Made by a program: the position numbers and the translations under genes
Part shown: piece by piece, positions 54,015 through 64,000 of the stretch
Position numbering within the stretch: the first letter of the stretch is position 1
How the letters are laid out: each line of letters starts with the position of its first letter
Notes under the pieces: model-generated
Told to the model about the DNA's origin: nothing
The model's database searches: none
Seen by the model: only the letters and a program-made list of their open reading frames with translations
Origin: Lichenicoccus sp965276875
GTDB taxonomy: Bacteria > Pseudomonadota > Alphaproteobacteria > Acetobacterales > Acetobacteraceae
Assembly: GCF_965276875.1 (NCBI RefSeq)
Contig: NZ_OZ255701.1
Coordinates: forward strand, 1,736,001 to 1,800,000
Direction: 5' to 3'
Length of the DNA: 64,000 nt

Positions 54015-54019
54015 CGGCC

Positions 54020-55516
<1,497 letters not shown>

Positions 55517-55605
55517 GGCGGGCGTCCTTCTGGGGTCGGCTTGTGTCGAGTGAAGCACCGCGCGGGTGCCGAGGGAAATCCCCCGAGAGACCGCTCAACC
55601 GCACA

Positions 55606-56298
55606 TCAGAGAGGGCGGGAAGGCCGCAGGGTCAGTTCGGTGACTTCGGCGCGGCGCGGCAAGGCCAGTGCCGCGCAGACCATCGCGGCCACGTCCTCAG
55701 GCGCCATCAGGGCGTCCGGCGGCGCCTCCCTGCCCTCTTCGGCCAGGATCGCGGCCTGCATCGGCGTGTCGGTGCGGCCGGGGAAGATGCTGAGCACGCG
55801 AATGCCCTGCCCGCGCACCTCATGGCGCAAGCCGTCGGTGGCGGCGCGCAAAGCATGCTTGCCGGCGGCGTAGGCGACCGCACCTTGGGTGACGGCCAGC
55901 CCGGACGTGGAATTGATGATGACGATGTCGCTGCCCGCCCCGCGCAGCGCCGGCAGGCAGGCGGCGGCAAGCAGGATCGGCGCGTGCACGTTGACCGCGT
56001 CCATCGCCACCCAATCTTCCGCCGCCATGCCGTCGAGCGGCCGCCTGAGGAAGGCGCCGGCGCTGCAGACCAGCACGTCGAGCCCGGGCAGCGCCGCCTC
56101 GGCGATGCGCGCGCGGCCCTTTGCGGTTGCCACATCGGCGGCGAGGACCGTGCCGTGGCCGGCGCGCGCTGCCACCTCGCGCAGGGCGGCCTCGCCGCGG
56201 CCGACCAGCAGCAGCCGCTCACAGGTTGGCGCGAGTGCGAGCGCGATGGCGCGGCCGATACCGCTGCCGGCGCCGGTGACGAGGACCGAGCGGCTCAA
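55606..56298 (-). CDS. Short-chain dehydrogenase/reductase
   Basis: 230 residues. NAD(P) motif TGAGSGIGRAIAL, CSAGAFLRRP, catalytic Ser in NSTSGLAVTQGAV and Tyr/Lys shifted to YAAGKHAL, then FPGRTDTPM. The start is TTG, overlapping the stop of the upstream peptidase-like gene (TTGA), so it is co-translated with it. The substrate is unknown; the neighbourhood suggests sugar-linked metabolism or valine-side metabolism. Confidence 0.82.
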   Translation of the reverse strand: MSRSVLVTGAGSGIGRAIALALAPTCERLLLVGRGEAALREVAARAGHGTVLAADVATAKGRARIAEAALPGLDVLVCSAGAFLRRPLDGMAAEDWVAMDAVNVHAPILLAAACLPALRGAGSDIVIINSTSGLAVTQGAVAYAAGKHALRAATDGLRHEVRGQGIRVLSIFPGRTDTPMQAAILAEEGREAPPDALMAPEDVAAMVCAALALPRRAEVTELTLRPSRPL

Positions 56299-57596
56299 AG
56301 CGTGCGGCCCTCGGCGGGTGCGAGCAGCCCGGCCGCGGTCAGCGCCCGGGCGGCGGAGACCACGGCCGCGAAGGGCTTGCCCGCGCGTTCGGCGATGTCG
56401 AGCAGGGTGCGGGTGCCATCGGCCTGGTTGAGCACCCAAAGCAGGGTCAGTTGGTCGTGCGCGGCCTCGTCAGGGTGCTCGCCGCCGACTGCGCGATACA
56501 GGCCGCGGCGGCCGAGCTGCGGCTCGCCGAACGGCTGGAGGTTGAGCGGCGTATAATCCTGCTCAGCCATCATGAAGATGCGCAAGGTCCGGTGCAGACT
56601 ATCGGCCAGCGCCTCGGGCTTGAGAAATCCCAGGTTGTCGGCGGAGGTGTGATATTCCGGAAAGGTGCCGTTGGGCGAGCGCATCAGGCAGCCGATCGGG
56701 AGATTGAAGCCGGGCGAGCAATATTGCCGCTCGTCGTAGCCATAGGGCAGGAACGGCAGAATGCGGCCCTCGCTGCCGAGCACATAGGCGGCGTAGCGGT
56801 CGATCGGCGCATCCTCCCGCCGCGAGCGCTTGTAGCTGGGCGGCCCGGCATCGCCGAGACAGCTCAGCACCAGGCCATGGCGGATACGCGAGACGGTCTC
56901 GCGATTGCGGGCCAGCCAGGCGATCGCTCCGATTGTTCCGGGAACGAAAATGATTCGATAACCGAAACGGCGCGGGCGCGACCGCAACGCTTGTGCCAAG
57001 CCGATCGCGACCGCGAGGCTGGAGACGTTGTCGTTGGCGAGTTGCGGATGGCAGCTATGGACCGAGACCAGCACCTCGCCAGCCTCTTCGCCAGGCAGGA
57101 AGCATTCGCCGTAGGACAGGCTGCCCGCTTGCAGGGTGGTGTCGATGCGCACGCGATAGGCGGGCTCGCGCAGCGCCTCACGCAGCCGGTGCGCAAGGCA
57201 GAACCCCCAACTATCGGCATAATAGGCGGTGCGATAGGGGATCAGCTCGGGCTGCTCGGGCAGACTATAAAGATGCCGTTGCAATTCGGCGGTCTCGACG
57301 ATCCGGTCCACCGGCACGCTATATTGCAGAAGATGCAGCGCGTGATCGGCCACATCGACGATCGTGCGGCCGTCCAAAGTCTGCAGCGTGGCGCCGCGCA
57401 CGTTCCACTCCCGCGGCACCTCCCAGTCGAGCACCGGTGTTCCGGTCGGCACCTCATGGATTTCGAGCGGGATGTGAAGCGCGAGATAACGCAGTGTCAT
57501 GCGTAGGCCGTCGCCGGTGATGCAGCGCGGGATCGGGTAGAGTGCCTGCGCGTGCGCGGCGAGCGAGGCCTGGAGTGCGGCCGGGGTCTGGTCCAT
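56295..57596 (-). CDS. DUF4910-type aminopeptidase-like protein
   Basis: 433 residues. An M28-like zinc site is suggested by VSVHSCHPQLANDNVSSLAV (His, Asp), SCLGDAG and FPEYHTSADNLGF (His, Asp). The N-terminal ALYPIPRCITGDGLRMTLRYL and VPREWNVRGATLQ are signatures of the DUF4910 group, which recurs in bacterial sugar and O-antigen clusters. The C-terminal 80 residues resemble a winged helix (LLWVLNQADGTRTLLDIAER). Here it is divergent from the RfbC-like gene with only 34 bases between starts. Peptidase activity is not proven for the group. Confidence 0.78.
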   Translation of the reverse strand: MDQTPAALQASLAAHAQALYPIPRCITGDGLRMTLRYLALHIPLEIHEVPTGTPVLDWEVPREWNVRGATLQTLDGRTIVDVADHALHLLQYSVPVDRIVETAELQRHLYSLPEQPELIPYRTAYYADSWGFCLAHRLREALREPAYRVRIDTTLQAGSLSYGECFLPGEEAGEVLVSVHSCHPQLANDNVSSLAVAIGLAQALRSRPRRFGYRIIFVPGTIGAIAWLARNRETVSRIRHGLVLSCLGDAGPPSYKRSRREDAPIDRYAAYVLGSEGRILPFLPYGYDERQYCSPGFNLPIGCLMRSPNGTFPEYHTSADNLGFLKPEALADSLHRTLRIFMMAEQDYTPLNLQPFGEPQLGRRGLYRAVGGEHPDEAAHDQLTLLWVLNQADGTRTLLDIAERAGKPFAAVVSAARALTAAGLLAPAEGRTL

Positions 57597-57630
57597 AAGG
57601 CACCCTGAGTTCGTATCCGGAGCAAAGACG

Positions 57631-58170
57631 TTGATCTTCCGCGAGACCAACATCAAGGGACTATACGAGATCGCGCTTGAGCGGCACAGCGATGCGCGTG
57701 GCAGCTTTGCCCGCACATTCTGCGAGGACGAGTTCGCCCAAGCCGGCCTGCCGACGCACTTCGTGCAGGCGAACAGTTCGGTGAATGTTCGCGCGGGCAC
57801 CCTGCGCGGCATGCATTTCCAGCGGCCGCCGCACGAGGAAGGCAAGCTCGTGCGCTGCGTGCGCGGTGCGATCCACGATGTGGTGATTGACATCCGGCCG
57901 CAATCGCCGAGCTTTCGCCAGTCGCTGTCGTTCCGGCTGGATTGCCGGGAAAATTTCTCGCTCTACATTCCCGCGGGCTGTGCGCACGGATTTCAGACGC
58001 TCGAGGATGACAGCGAGGTCCTGTATGAGATGACAACGCGTCACTCCGCCGCGTACGCGTCAGGATTTCGTTACGACGATCCAGGCTTTGCTCTATCCTG
58101 GCCACTGCCGATCACCATGATTTCCGAAAAGGATCTGGCGTGGCCTGCACTGGAGTCAGCCGGCCAGTGA
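57631..58170 (+). CDS. dTDP-4-dehydrorhamnose 3,5-epimerase-family protein
   Basis: 179-residue RmlC-type cupin. RGSFARTFCEDEF, GTLRGMHFQRPP (catalytic His) and YIPAGCAHGFQTLEDDSEVL are the family signatures. It likely epimerises an NDP-4-keto sugar. The start is TTG with GGAG about 9 bases upstream. With rfbF, the C-methyltransferase and the NAD epimerase nearby, the nucleotide may be CDP rather than dTDP. Confidence 0.87.
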   Translation: MIFRETNIKGLYEIALERHSDARGSFARTFCEDEFAQAGLPTHFVQANSSVNVRAGTLRGMHFQRPPHEEGKLVRCVRGAIHDVVIDIRPQSPSFRQSLSFRLDCRENFSLYIPAGCAHGFQTLEDDSEVLYEMTTRHSAAYASGFRYDDPGFALSWPLPITMISEKDLAWPALESAGQ

Positions 58171-58388
58171 CAAAACGATAGTCTTGGTCACGCTGAATTC
58201 ACGCGAACGTGTGCTGATATCAGCAGATAAGAATGTTCGTTGTCACCGAATGCCTTTATCGTTATGCAAAGCGGCATGAGCTGTTCTTCGGGATTGATCG
58301 TGGTCCCGACAAGATCAAACCGGCACCCGGATGCACCGTCTGGGCAACCATAGCGCGCACAACGATACCTGAAATCTGAAAGGACGAG
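58171..58388. promoter_or_regulatory. AT-richer gap with a perfect 14-base palindrome
   Basis: A 218-base gap between two same-strand sugar genes. TGCTGATATCAGCA (58212-58225) is a perfect palindrome and a candidate operator for the downstream methyltransferase-to-rfbF operon. No gene is seen here. Confidence 0.45.
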
Positions 58389-59621
58389 ATGAGCCTGCTC
58401 ACCTGTCGATGCTGCGCCTCGCCGCTGACCGAGACGTTCGCCGATTGCGGGATGACCCCGATGGCGAACGCGTTCATTTCCCCGGACCGCGCCGATCGGA
58501 TGGAGCCGTTCTATCCGCTGCACGCCTATGTGTGCGGTGCGTGCTTCCTGGTCCAGCTCGCCTCGTTCGAATCGCCACAGGAGATCTTCGGAGATTATCT
58601 GTATTTCTCGTCTTTTTCACAGAGCTGGCTGAACCACGCCGAGACCTATGTCGCCCGGATGATCGATCGCTTCGCGCTGGGTGCTGCATCCCACGTTGTC
58701 GAGATCGCCAGCAATGACGGCTACCTCCTGCAATATTTTGCCAGGCGCGGTGTCGGCGTGCTCGGCGTGGAACCCGCCGCCAACGTCGCAGCCGTCGCCA
58801 AGGAAAAGGGGCTGCCGACCGAAATCGCCTTCTTCGGCACCGAGACGGCGCGGCGTCTACACGGTGATGGCGTTGCACCGGACCTGATGACGGCCAACAA
58901 CGTTCTCGCGCATGTGCCCGACCTGCATGACTTCGTTGAAGGTTTCAAAATCCTCCTGGCACCGACAGGAGTCGCGACGCTCGAATTCCCACATTTGTTG
59001 CAACTCATGCGGCATAACCAGTTCGACACGATCTACCACGAGCATTTTTCGTATTTTTCGCTGCATGTGGTGCAGCGCCTGTTCGCCCAGCATGGCTTGA
59101 CACTCTTCGACGTCGAGGAGCTTCCGACCCATGGCGGCTCCTTGCGGATTTTCGTCAGGCATGCGGACAATGCGCGGCTCGCGGTGACTGATGCCGTGGC
59201 GTCCGTGCTGGCCGACGAGGTCGCGAGCGGACTGACCCAGATCCAGACCTACCGGACTTTTGCCGAAGGGGTGGTTGCGTGCAAATGCGCGCTGCTCGAC
59301 TTCCTGATCTCGGCAAAGCGCCGCGGCGAGCGGGTCGCAGCCTACGGCGCCCCGGCGAAGGGCAACACCCTGTTGAACTATTGTGGGGTGGGCCCGGAGC
59401 TGGTCGCCTTTACCGTCGATCGCAGCCCGCACAAGCAGGGGCTGCTGCTGCCAGGGACCCGTATCCCGATCCGCGCCCCGGAGGCGCTTGCCGAGGCGCG
59501 GCCGGACTACCTGCTGATCCTGCCATGGAACCTGCGCGAGGAGATCGTCGAACAGATGGCGGTCCACCGCGGTTGGGGCGGGCGTTTCGTCGTGCCGATC
59601 CCCAGCATCGAAGTCTGGTGA
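58389..59621 (+). CDS. NDP-sugar C-methyltransferase
   Basis: 410 residues in the three-part layout of TylCIII/NovU-type enzymes. An N-terminal zinc-binding segment (LTCRCCASPLTETFADCG; CGAC) is followed by an SAM-binding domain (VVEIASNDGYLLQYFARRG, NNVLAHVPDLHDFVEG, HEHFSYFSLH) and a C-terminal domain with AAYGAPAKGNTLLNYCG. It would add a methyl group to a ring carbon of a keto-sugar nucleotide. It is first in a same-strand run to rfbF, with 9 bases to the SGNH gene. Confidence 0.87.
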   Translation: MSLLTCRCCASPLTETFADCGMTPMANAFISPDRADRMEPFYPLHAYVCGACFLVQLASFESPQEIFGDYLYFSSFSQSWLNHAETYVARMIDRFALGAASHVVEIASNDGYLLQYFARRGVGVLGVEPAANVAAVAKEKGLPTEIAFFGTETARRLHGDGVAPDLMTANNVLAHVPDLHDFVEGFKILLAPTGVATLEFPHLLQLMRHNQFDTIYHEHFSYFSLHVVQRLFAQHGLTLFDVEELPTHGGSLRIFVRHADNARLAVTDAVASVLADEVASGLTQIQTYRTFAEGVVACKCALLDFLISAKRRGERVAAYGAPAKGNTLLNYCGVGPELVAFTVDRSPHKQGLLLPGTRIPIRAPEALAEARPDYLLILPWNLREEIVEQMAVHRGWGGRFVVPIPSIEVW

Positions 59622-59630
59622 AGAACACGT

Positions 59631-60626
59631 ATGAACGAGCAGACAAAGATACGGGTGCAGCAGAACAAGCCGCGCGCCGGGCTGTTCCGCCGTTATCTGT
59701 TCAGCGTCTCGGCGACGATGCTGATCCTGCTGAGTGCCTATGTCGGATCGCTCGCCGTGCTCGCCCGCGCCGGGGTGCTGCCACCACCGCCATTGGTCAA
59801 CGAGCTTTGTGCCGACCGGAAGCTGCAATGGCTGCGCAACAATATGCCAGCGCGTCCAGATCTGCTCGTGGTCGGATCGTCGATCGCCTGGCGCGACGTG
59901 GACAGCGCCGAATTCGTCGCACACGATCCGCGAGCACGCCCGGTGAATGGCGGCATGTGCCACGCCGAGGTCAACCAGAGCGGCTTCGTCACCAAATTCC
60001 TGCTCGACCACATGCCCTCCGTCGAGACCGTCGTGCTGGTTCTGGTGCCGCAGGATTTCACCGACTGCACCAAAACCCCCGCGCGTCTGTTCAGCCCGGC
60101 GGTCGCCACCCGTTACGTCTTCGGCCATGACTGGTCCTACGGCTTTTATCTGAACCGCTTCGCTCCCGTGGCGCTGGTGCACAATGTCCGCGAGATTCAT
60201 CGGCTACAGGACGGGGTCGACCGCTTCGACTCCATGAAAATGACCCGCTACGGTGACGGACCGTTGCGCATCACCGGCAATCGCGGGCTGATGTATGGGA
60301 CCGTCGGCGGGCGCGACCCGGCCTGTGTCGCGGCCCTGCATACGCTCGCCATTTCCGTCGCCGCCAAGGGCCGCCGGCTGTTCGTCGCAATGGCGCCGCT
60401 CAATCCGGACTGGGTCAAGCAGTACGATCCCAGCGGCGCGCGTCGGGCCAACCTGCTCGCCGCCATCCATAACGCTCTCGCCGGCACCGGCGCGAACTTC
60501 TGGAACGGCACGGCGGCCTTCAAGGGCACGCCGAACGATTTCACCGACGCAATCCATATCAACTGGCCAGCGGCCAAGCGCTATTCCGCCTTGATGGCGA
60601 AAGCGCTCGACCCCGATCCGTCGTAA
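59631..60626 (+). CDS. Membrane-anchored SGNH-like protein, probable O-acetylation partner
   Basis: 331 residues: one N-terminal transmembrane helix (YLFSVSATMLILLSAYVGSL), then a periplasmic SGNH-hydrolase-like domain with the nucleophile region DLLVVGSSIAWRDVDS (Ser83/84) and the Asp-X-X-His end DAIHINWPAAKRYS. Proteins of this build pair with MBOAT acyltransferases, passing acetyl groups to exported glycans. The MBOAT gene follows 14 bases later. Confidence 0.78.
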   Translation: MNEQTKIRVQQNKPRAGLFRRYLFSVSATMLILLSAYVGSLAVLARAGVLPPPPLVNELCADRKLQWLRNNMPARPDLLVVGSSIAWRDVDSAEFVAHDPRARPVNGGMCHAEVNQSGFVTKFLLDHMPSVETVVLVLVPQDFTDCTKTPARLFSPAVATRYVFGHDWSYGFYLNRFAPVALVHNVREIHRLQDGVDRFDSMKMTRYGDGPLRITGNRGLMYGTVGGRDPACVAALHTLAISVAAKGRRLFVAMAPLNPDWVKQYDPSGARRANLLAAIHNALAGTGANFWNGTAAFKGTPNDFTDAIHINWPAAKRYSALMAKALDPDPS

Positions 60627-60640
60627 GCAGGTCGCGCGCC

Positions 60641-62263
60641 ATGCTGTTCAACTCGGCGCCGTTCATCCTCGGCTTCCTGCCGGTGGCCTGGGTCGGCTTT
60701 TTCCTGTTCGGGGCCACCGGTCACCACCGGCTCGCCGTCGGCTGGCTCACGCTCGCCTCCTTGTTCTTCTACAGCTACTGGAACCCCACCTACCTGCCGT
60801 TGCTGCTTGGCTCGATCGCGTTCAACTACATTGTCGGTCGCTGGCTGATCCGCACGCGCAGCATGCCCCTGCTGGTCTTCGGGGTCGCCGGCAATCTGAT
60901 CCTGCTCGGCTATTATAAATATGCGGGCTTCCTGGTGCAGACCGCGGACTCCGTCTCGCGCGCGGATTTTGTAGTTCCTGCGATTGCGCTGCCGCTGGCG
61001 ATCTCGTTCTTCACCTTCCAGCAGATCGCCTTTCTGGTCGATAGCCAGGGAGGTGTCGCCGAGAAGACAAACCTCTCCAACTACGGCATGTTCATCACCT
61101 TCTTTCCGCATTTGATCGCCGGTCCGATCACCCATCATCGCGAGATCCTGCCGCAGTTCGACGACAAGCGATTGTTCAAGCCGCAGGCAGACCTCATCGC
61201 CTTCGGCGTGACCCTGTTCCTGATCGGGCTTTGCAAGAAGGTCCTGCTGGCAGACACGCTTTCGCACTGGGTCAGGCCGCTGTTCGTTGCCGTGGCGCAC
61301 GGCGCGCATCTGGCGATCGTGCCGGCTTGGACGGCGGCGGTCGGCTACACGTTCCAGATGTATTTCGATTTTTCAGGCTATAGCGACATGGCGATCGGCC
61401 TGGGCCTGCTGTTCGGCATCAGGCTGCCGCTGAACTTCAATTCGCCCTACAAGGCATTGAACATCATCGACTACTGGGCGCGCTGGCACATGACGCTGAC
61501 GCGCTTCCTGACCGCCTACATCTATAATCCAATCGTACTGCGCGCGACCCGGTCGCGGCTGCGCGCCGGCAAGCCAGGGTTGAAGAAGGGCAGGACCAGC
61601 CCTGGCGCCTTTCTTTGGCTGGTCGGCGTTCCCACCTTGCTGACGATGTTCCTCGCCGGCCTCTGGCATGGCGCCGGATGGCAGTTCATCGTCTTCGGCG
61701 TCCTGCACGGCTGCTATCTCGTCATCAATCATGGCTGGCGCGCGATCAAGGCGCGGGTCGGCCTGCCGGCGCAAAGCGACGCCATTGCGGTACGGATCGT
61801 CTGCGTGCTGACCACCTTCCTCTGCGTCATGGTGGCGCTGGTGTTCTTCCGGGCCGCCGGCGTGCCGACAGCGCTCGATATCCTCGCCTCGATGGTCGGC
61901 CTGCACGAGGTCGTCCTGCCGCACAGCTTTGGTCTGATCCCGGGGGTGCACGCTCTTGCAGCCTTTCTCGGCATCACGATCGGGCATGCAGGCTTGCAAC
62001 CGATCCGCTTCGCCTTCCTCGCCTTGATGTTCGCCATCGTCTGGGGCCTGCCGAACAGCCAGCAATGGCTCGGCCGCTTCGAGACGGCACTCGGCACCGG
62101 ACGCTTGGTGGCACCCCCCGGATGGCTGCCCCCGGTCCTGAACCGAGTCATGGTATGGCGCCCGAATATGGCGTTCGGCGTGCTCGTCGGTTGCGTCGGC
62201 TTCTTTGCCTTGATGCGGGCCGTATCGGTGGCCCCGAGCGAATTCCTCTACTTCAAGTTCTAG
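60641..62263 (+). CDS. MBOAT-family membrane O-acyltransferase
   Basis: 540 residues and about 11 transmembrane segments, of the AlgI/DltB/PatA type. The invariant catalytic His is in LAGLWHGAGWQFIVFGVLHG; YFDFSGYSDMAIGLGLLFGI and YWARWHMTLTRFLTAYIY are typical. It moves an acyl (usually acetyl) group across the inner membrane for glycan modification with the SGNH protein upstream. Confidence 0.92.
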   Translation: MLFNSAPFILGFLPVAWVGFFLFGATGHHRLAVGWLTLASLFFYSYWNPTYLPLLLGSIAFNYIVGRWLIRTRSMPLLVFGVAGNLILLGYYKYAGFLVQTADSVSRADFVVPAIALPLAISFFTFQQIAFLVDSQGGVAEKTNLSNYGMFITFFPHLIAGPITHHREILPQFDDKRLFKPQADLIAFGVTLFLIGLCKKVLLADTLSHWVRPLFVAVAHGAHLAIVPAWTAAVGYTFQMYFDFSGYSDMAIGLGLLFGIRLPLNFNSPYKALNIIDYWARWHMTLTRFLTAYIYNPIVLRATRSRLRAGKPGLKKGRTSPGAFLWLVGVPTLLTMFLAGLWHGAGWQFIVFGVLHGCYLVINHGWRAIKARVGLPAQSDAIAVRIVCVLTTFLCVMVALVFFRAAGVPTALDILASMVGLHEVVLPHSFGLIPGVHALAAFLGITIGHAGLQPIRFAFLALMFAIVWGLPNSQQWLGRFETALGTGRLVAPPGWLPPVLNRVMVWRPNMAFGVLVGCVGFFALMRAVSVAPSEFLYFKF

Positions 62264-62272
62264 CAGGTGCGC

Positions 62273-63313
62273 ATGAAAATCCTGATCACCGGCAATATGG
62301 GTTACGTCGGACCGGCCGTCGTGAAACACCTGCGTCAGCGATTTCCGCACGCAGTCCTGCACGGCTACGACACCGGCTATTTTGCCCACTGCCTGACGGG
62401 TGCGGCGCAGTTTCCCGAGCGCCTGCTGGACCTGCAAATCTACGGCGATGTCCGCACGCTGCCGGCCGCAAGTCTTCGTGGATACGACGCGGTGGTGCAT
62501 CTCGCGGCGATCTCGAACGACCCGATGGGCAACCGCTTCGCCGCGGTCACCGCCGCCATCAACCAGGACGCCTCGATCGCGCTCGCGCGGGCCGCGGCGG
62601 CGGCAGGCGTTGGCCACTTCGTCTTTGCCTCAAGCTGCAGCGTCTATGGTGTCGCCGCCGGCCGGCCGAAGCGCGAGGAGGACGAGCTCAACCCGGTCAC
62701 CGCCTACGCCACTTCCAAGATCGGCACCGAGCGCGGGCTCGCCGACATCGGCGGCGACATGGTCGTCACCTGCCTGCGCTTTGCCACCGCCTGCGGCATG
62801 TCGGACCGATTACGCCTCGATCTTGTGCTCAACGATTTTGTCGCCTGCGCCCTGACCCAGCGCCGGATCACCGTGCTCAGCGACGGTACGCCATGGCGGC
62901 CGCTGATCGATGTCGCGGACATGGCGCGCGCGATCGAATGGGCGGCCACCCGCGACGCGGACAATGGCGGCCGCTTCCTCGTCGTCAATGCCGGCCGCAA
63001 CGAAGCGAACTACCAGGTCCGCGATCTCGCACACGCGGTCGCCTCGACGGTGAGCCAATGCGAGGTGGACATCAACCTCGCGGCCCCCGCCGACAGCCGG
63101 TCCTACCAGGTCGATTTTGGCCGCTATGCCGAGCTGGCGCCGGATCACCTGCCGCGCCTCACCCTCGCGGACTCGATCAACCGGCTCGTCGACGGGCTCG
63201 CTGGCATGGGATTTGCTGACCCCAACTTCCGCAATGCCGCGCTGATGCGGCTCGTGGTGTTGCAGGGTCATATCGAACACGGCCGCCTGACGGAGGACCT
63301 CACATGGCTTTAG
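62273..63313 (+). CDS. NAD-dependent epimerase/dehydratase (extended SDR)
   Basis: 346 residues. NAD motif ILITGNMGYVGPAVVKHL, VHLAAISNDPMGN, catalytic Ser in FASSCSVYGVAAG and Tyr/Lys in TAYATSKIGTERGL; the WRPLIDVADMARAIEW block is typical of nucleotide-sugar enzymes. ATG 62273 is chosen; a GTG two codons before is in frame. It may reduce or epimerise the keto-sugar made by the neighbours. Confidence 0.87.
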   Translation: MKILITGNMGYVGPAVVKHLRQRFPHAVLHGYDTGYFAHCLTGAAQFPERLLDLQIYGDVRTLPAASLRGYDAVVHLAAISNDPMGNRFAAVTAAINQDASIALARAAAAAGVGHFVFASSCSVYGVAAGRPKREEDELNPVTAYATSKIGTERGLADIGGDMVVTCLRFATACGMSDRLRLDLVLNDFVACALTQRRITVLSDGTPWRPLIDVADMARAIEWAATRDADNGGRFLVVNAGRNEANYQVRDLAHAVASTVSQCEVDINLAAPADSRSYQVDFGRYAELAPDHLPRLTLADSINRLVDGLAGMGFADPNFRNAALMRLVVLQGHIEHGRLTEDLTWL

Positions 63314-63341
63314 GCGCCGATTTCTCACAGCGGAGTGATGC

Positions 63342-64000
63342 ATGATGAAAGTGGCCATGCTCGCAGGCGGCTTCGGCACCCGCCTGAGCGAGGAGACGAC
63401 CGTCAGGCCCAAGCCGATGGTCGAGATCGGCGGCAAGCCGATCATGTGGCACATCATGAAGATCTATGCCCATTACGGGCTGCGCGACTTCGTCATTCTC
63501 GGCGGCTACAAGGTCGAATATATCCGGGACTACTTCCTGCGCTACCGCCAGCGGCGCTGCGACTTCACCATCGAGCTGAAAACCGGGGAGGTCGACTGGC
63601 TCGAGGCGGTCGCCGAGGATTGGCGCGTGACCGTGCTCGATACCGGCGGTGCAACGATGACGGGCGGCCGTATCCGGCGCGCCAAGCACATGCTCGGCGA
63701 CGACAGCTTCTGCCTGGCCTATGGCGACGGGGTCAGCAACGTGCGGATCGACCGTCTGATAGAGACCCATCACGCGTCCAACGCCTGGTGCACCTTGACC
63801 GCGGTGACCCAGCCCGGCCGATACGGCGCCCTGCGGCTCACCGACGACCGCAAGGAGGTCAAGGGCTTTCGCGAGAAGGGTGCAGCCGACGGCGGCATGA
63901 TCAATGGCGGCTTCTTCGTCTGCGAGCCGCAGATGCTTGAGATGATCGACGGGGACGATACGGTCTTCGAGATGGAGACGATGCAGCGCCTGATAGCGCA
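63342..64000 (+). CDS. rfbF: Glucose-1-phosphate cytidylyltransferase (3' end cut by window edge)
   Basis: 219 residues visible of about 257. The nucleotidyl-transferase signature is LAGGFGTRLSEETTVRPKPM, followed by IGGKPIMWHIMKIYAHYG, the metal-site FCLAYGDGVSNV, KGFREKG and INGGFFVCEP, all characteristic of CDP-glucose synthases. GGAG precedes the ATG by about 7 bases. It commits glucose 1-phosphate to CDP-6-deoxy sugars; a CDP-glucose 4,6-dehydratase gene is expected just beyond the window. Confidence 0.93.
   Translation, partial: MMKVAMLAGGFGTRLSEETTVRPKPMVEIGGKPIMWHIMKIYAHYGLRDFVILGGYKVEYIRDYFLRYRQRRCDFTIELKTGEVDWLEAVAEDWRVTVLDTGGATMTGGRIRRAKHMLGDDSFCLAYGDGVSNVRIDRLIETHHASNAWCTLTAVTQPGRYGALRLTDDRKEVKGFREKGAADGGMINGGFFVCEPQMLEMIDGDDTVFEMETMQRLIA

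Overview
The window is GC-rich, gene-dense DNA with alphaproteobacterial gene content: protocatechuate catabolism, a zapE-mdh-sucA-sucB-lpd block, a three-gene proton-translocating transhydrogenase, PqiABC, and tRNA-Trp-secE-nusG. A member of the Acetobacteraceae or a nearby Rhodospirillales lineage fits best, partly because sucCD is missing from the TCA block. That placement is inference. All tRNAs seen encode their CCA.

Region by region. 1-7.5 kb: aromatic catabolism, with a partial vanillin-type aldehyde dehydrogenase, two AraC regulators, pobA, pcaH, pcaG, a pcaB-pcaD fusion and pcaC. This set converts 4-hydroxybenzoate to 3-oxoadipate. 7.6-9.6 kb: an IS630-family element whose transposase needs a frameshift, a gene remnant and a GNAT acetyltransferase. 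9.7-19.0 kb, minus strand: zapE, mdh, sucA, sucB, an E3 with its own lipoyl domain, and an SMP-30 lactonase. 19.1-25.5 kb: a small secreted protein, a 2OG-Fe(II) oxygenase, glnK-amtB, a UbiH-type hydroxylase, cysE, rlmB, tRNA-Tyr and two small membrane proteins.

25.5-39.5 kb is the least conventional region. A tightly coupled minus-strand operon (metY, metA, a PLP decarboxylase, a heme-oxygenase-fold protein, an acyl-CoA synthetase) diverges from a plus-strand operon (acyl carrier protein, AMP ligase, FabG-like reductase, two carboxymuconolactone-decarboxylase-family proteins, one fused to a beta-propeller). The plus-strand operon converges on a second minus-strand operon (carrier protein, two-domain hydrolase, thioesterase with a carrier-like domain that lost its serine). 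Two carrier proteins, two adenylating enzymes and no ketosynthase suggest an uncharacterised small-molecule or lipid pathway.

39.5-49.4 kb: tRNA-Gly, tRNA-Trp, secE, nusG, and pqiABC split by an IS110-family element that landed on the pqiA stop / pqiB start overlap. Its non-coding left end contains short segments matching its own ends and its target, as expected of a bridge RNA. Then come tRNA-Thr, a collapsed second pqi locus, and pntAA-pntAB-pntB, where pntB has a one-base frameshift. 49.5-56 kb: a GntR/ABC transporter/DUF2306-TPR operon with a clear palindromic operator, then 3-hydroxyisobutyryl-CoA hydrolase and mmsA (valine catabolism). 56-64 kb: sugar and glycan modification (SDR, DUF4910-like peptidase, RfbC-like epimerase, C-methyltransferase, SGNH-MBOAT acetylation pair, NAD-dependent epimerase, rfbF), continuing past the window end.
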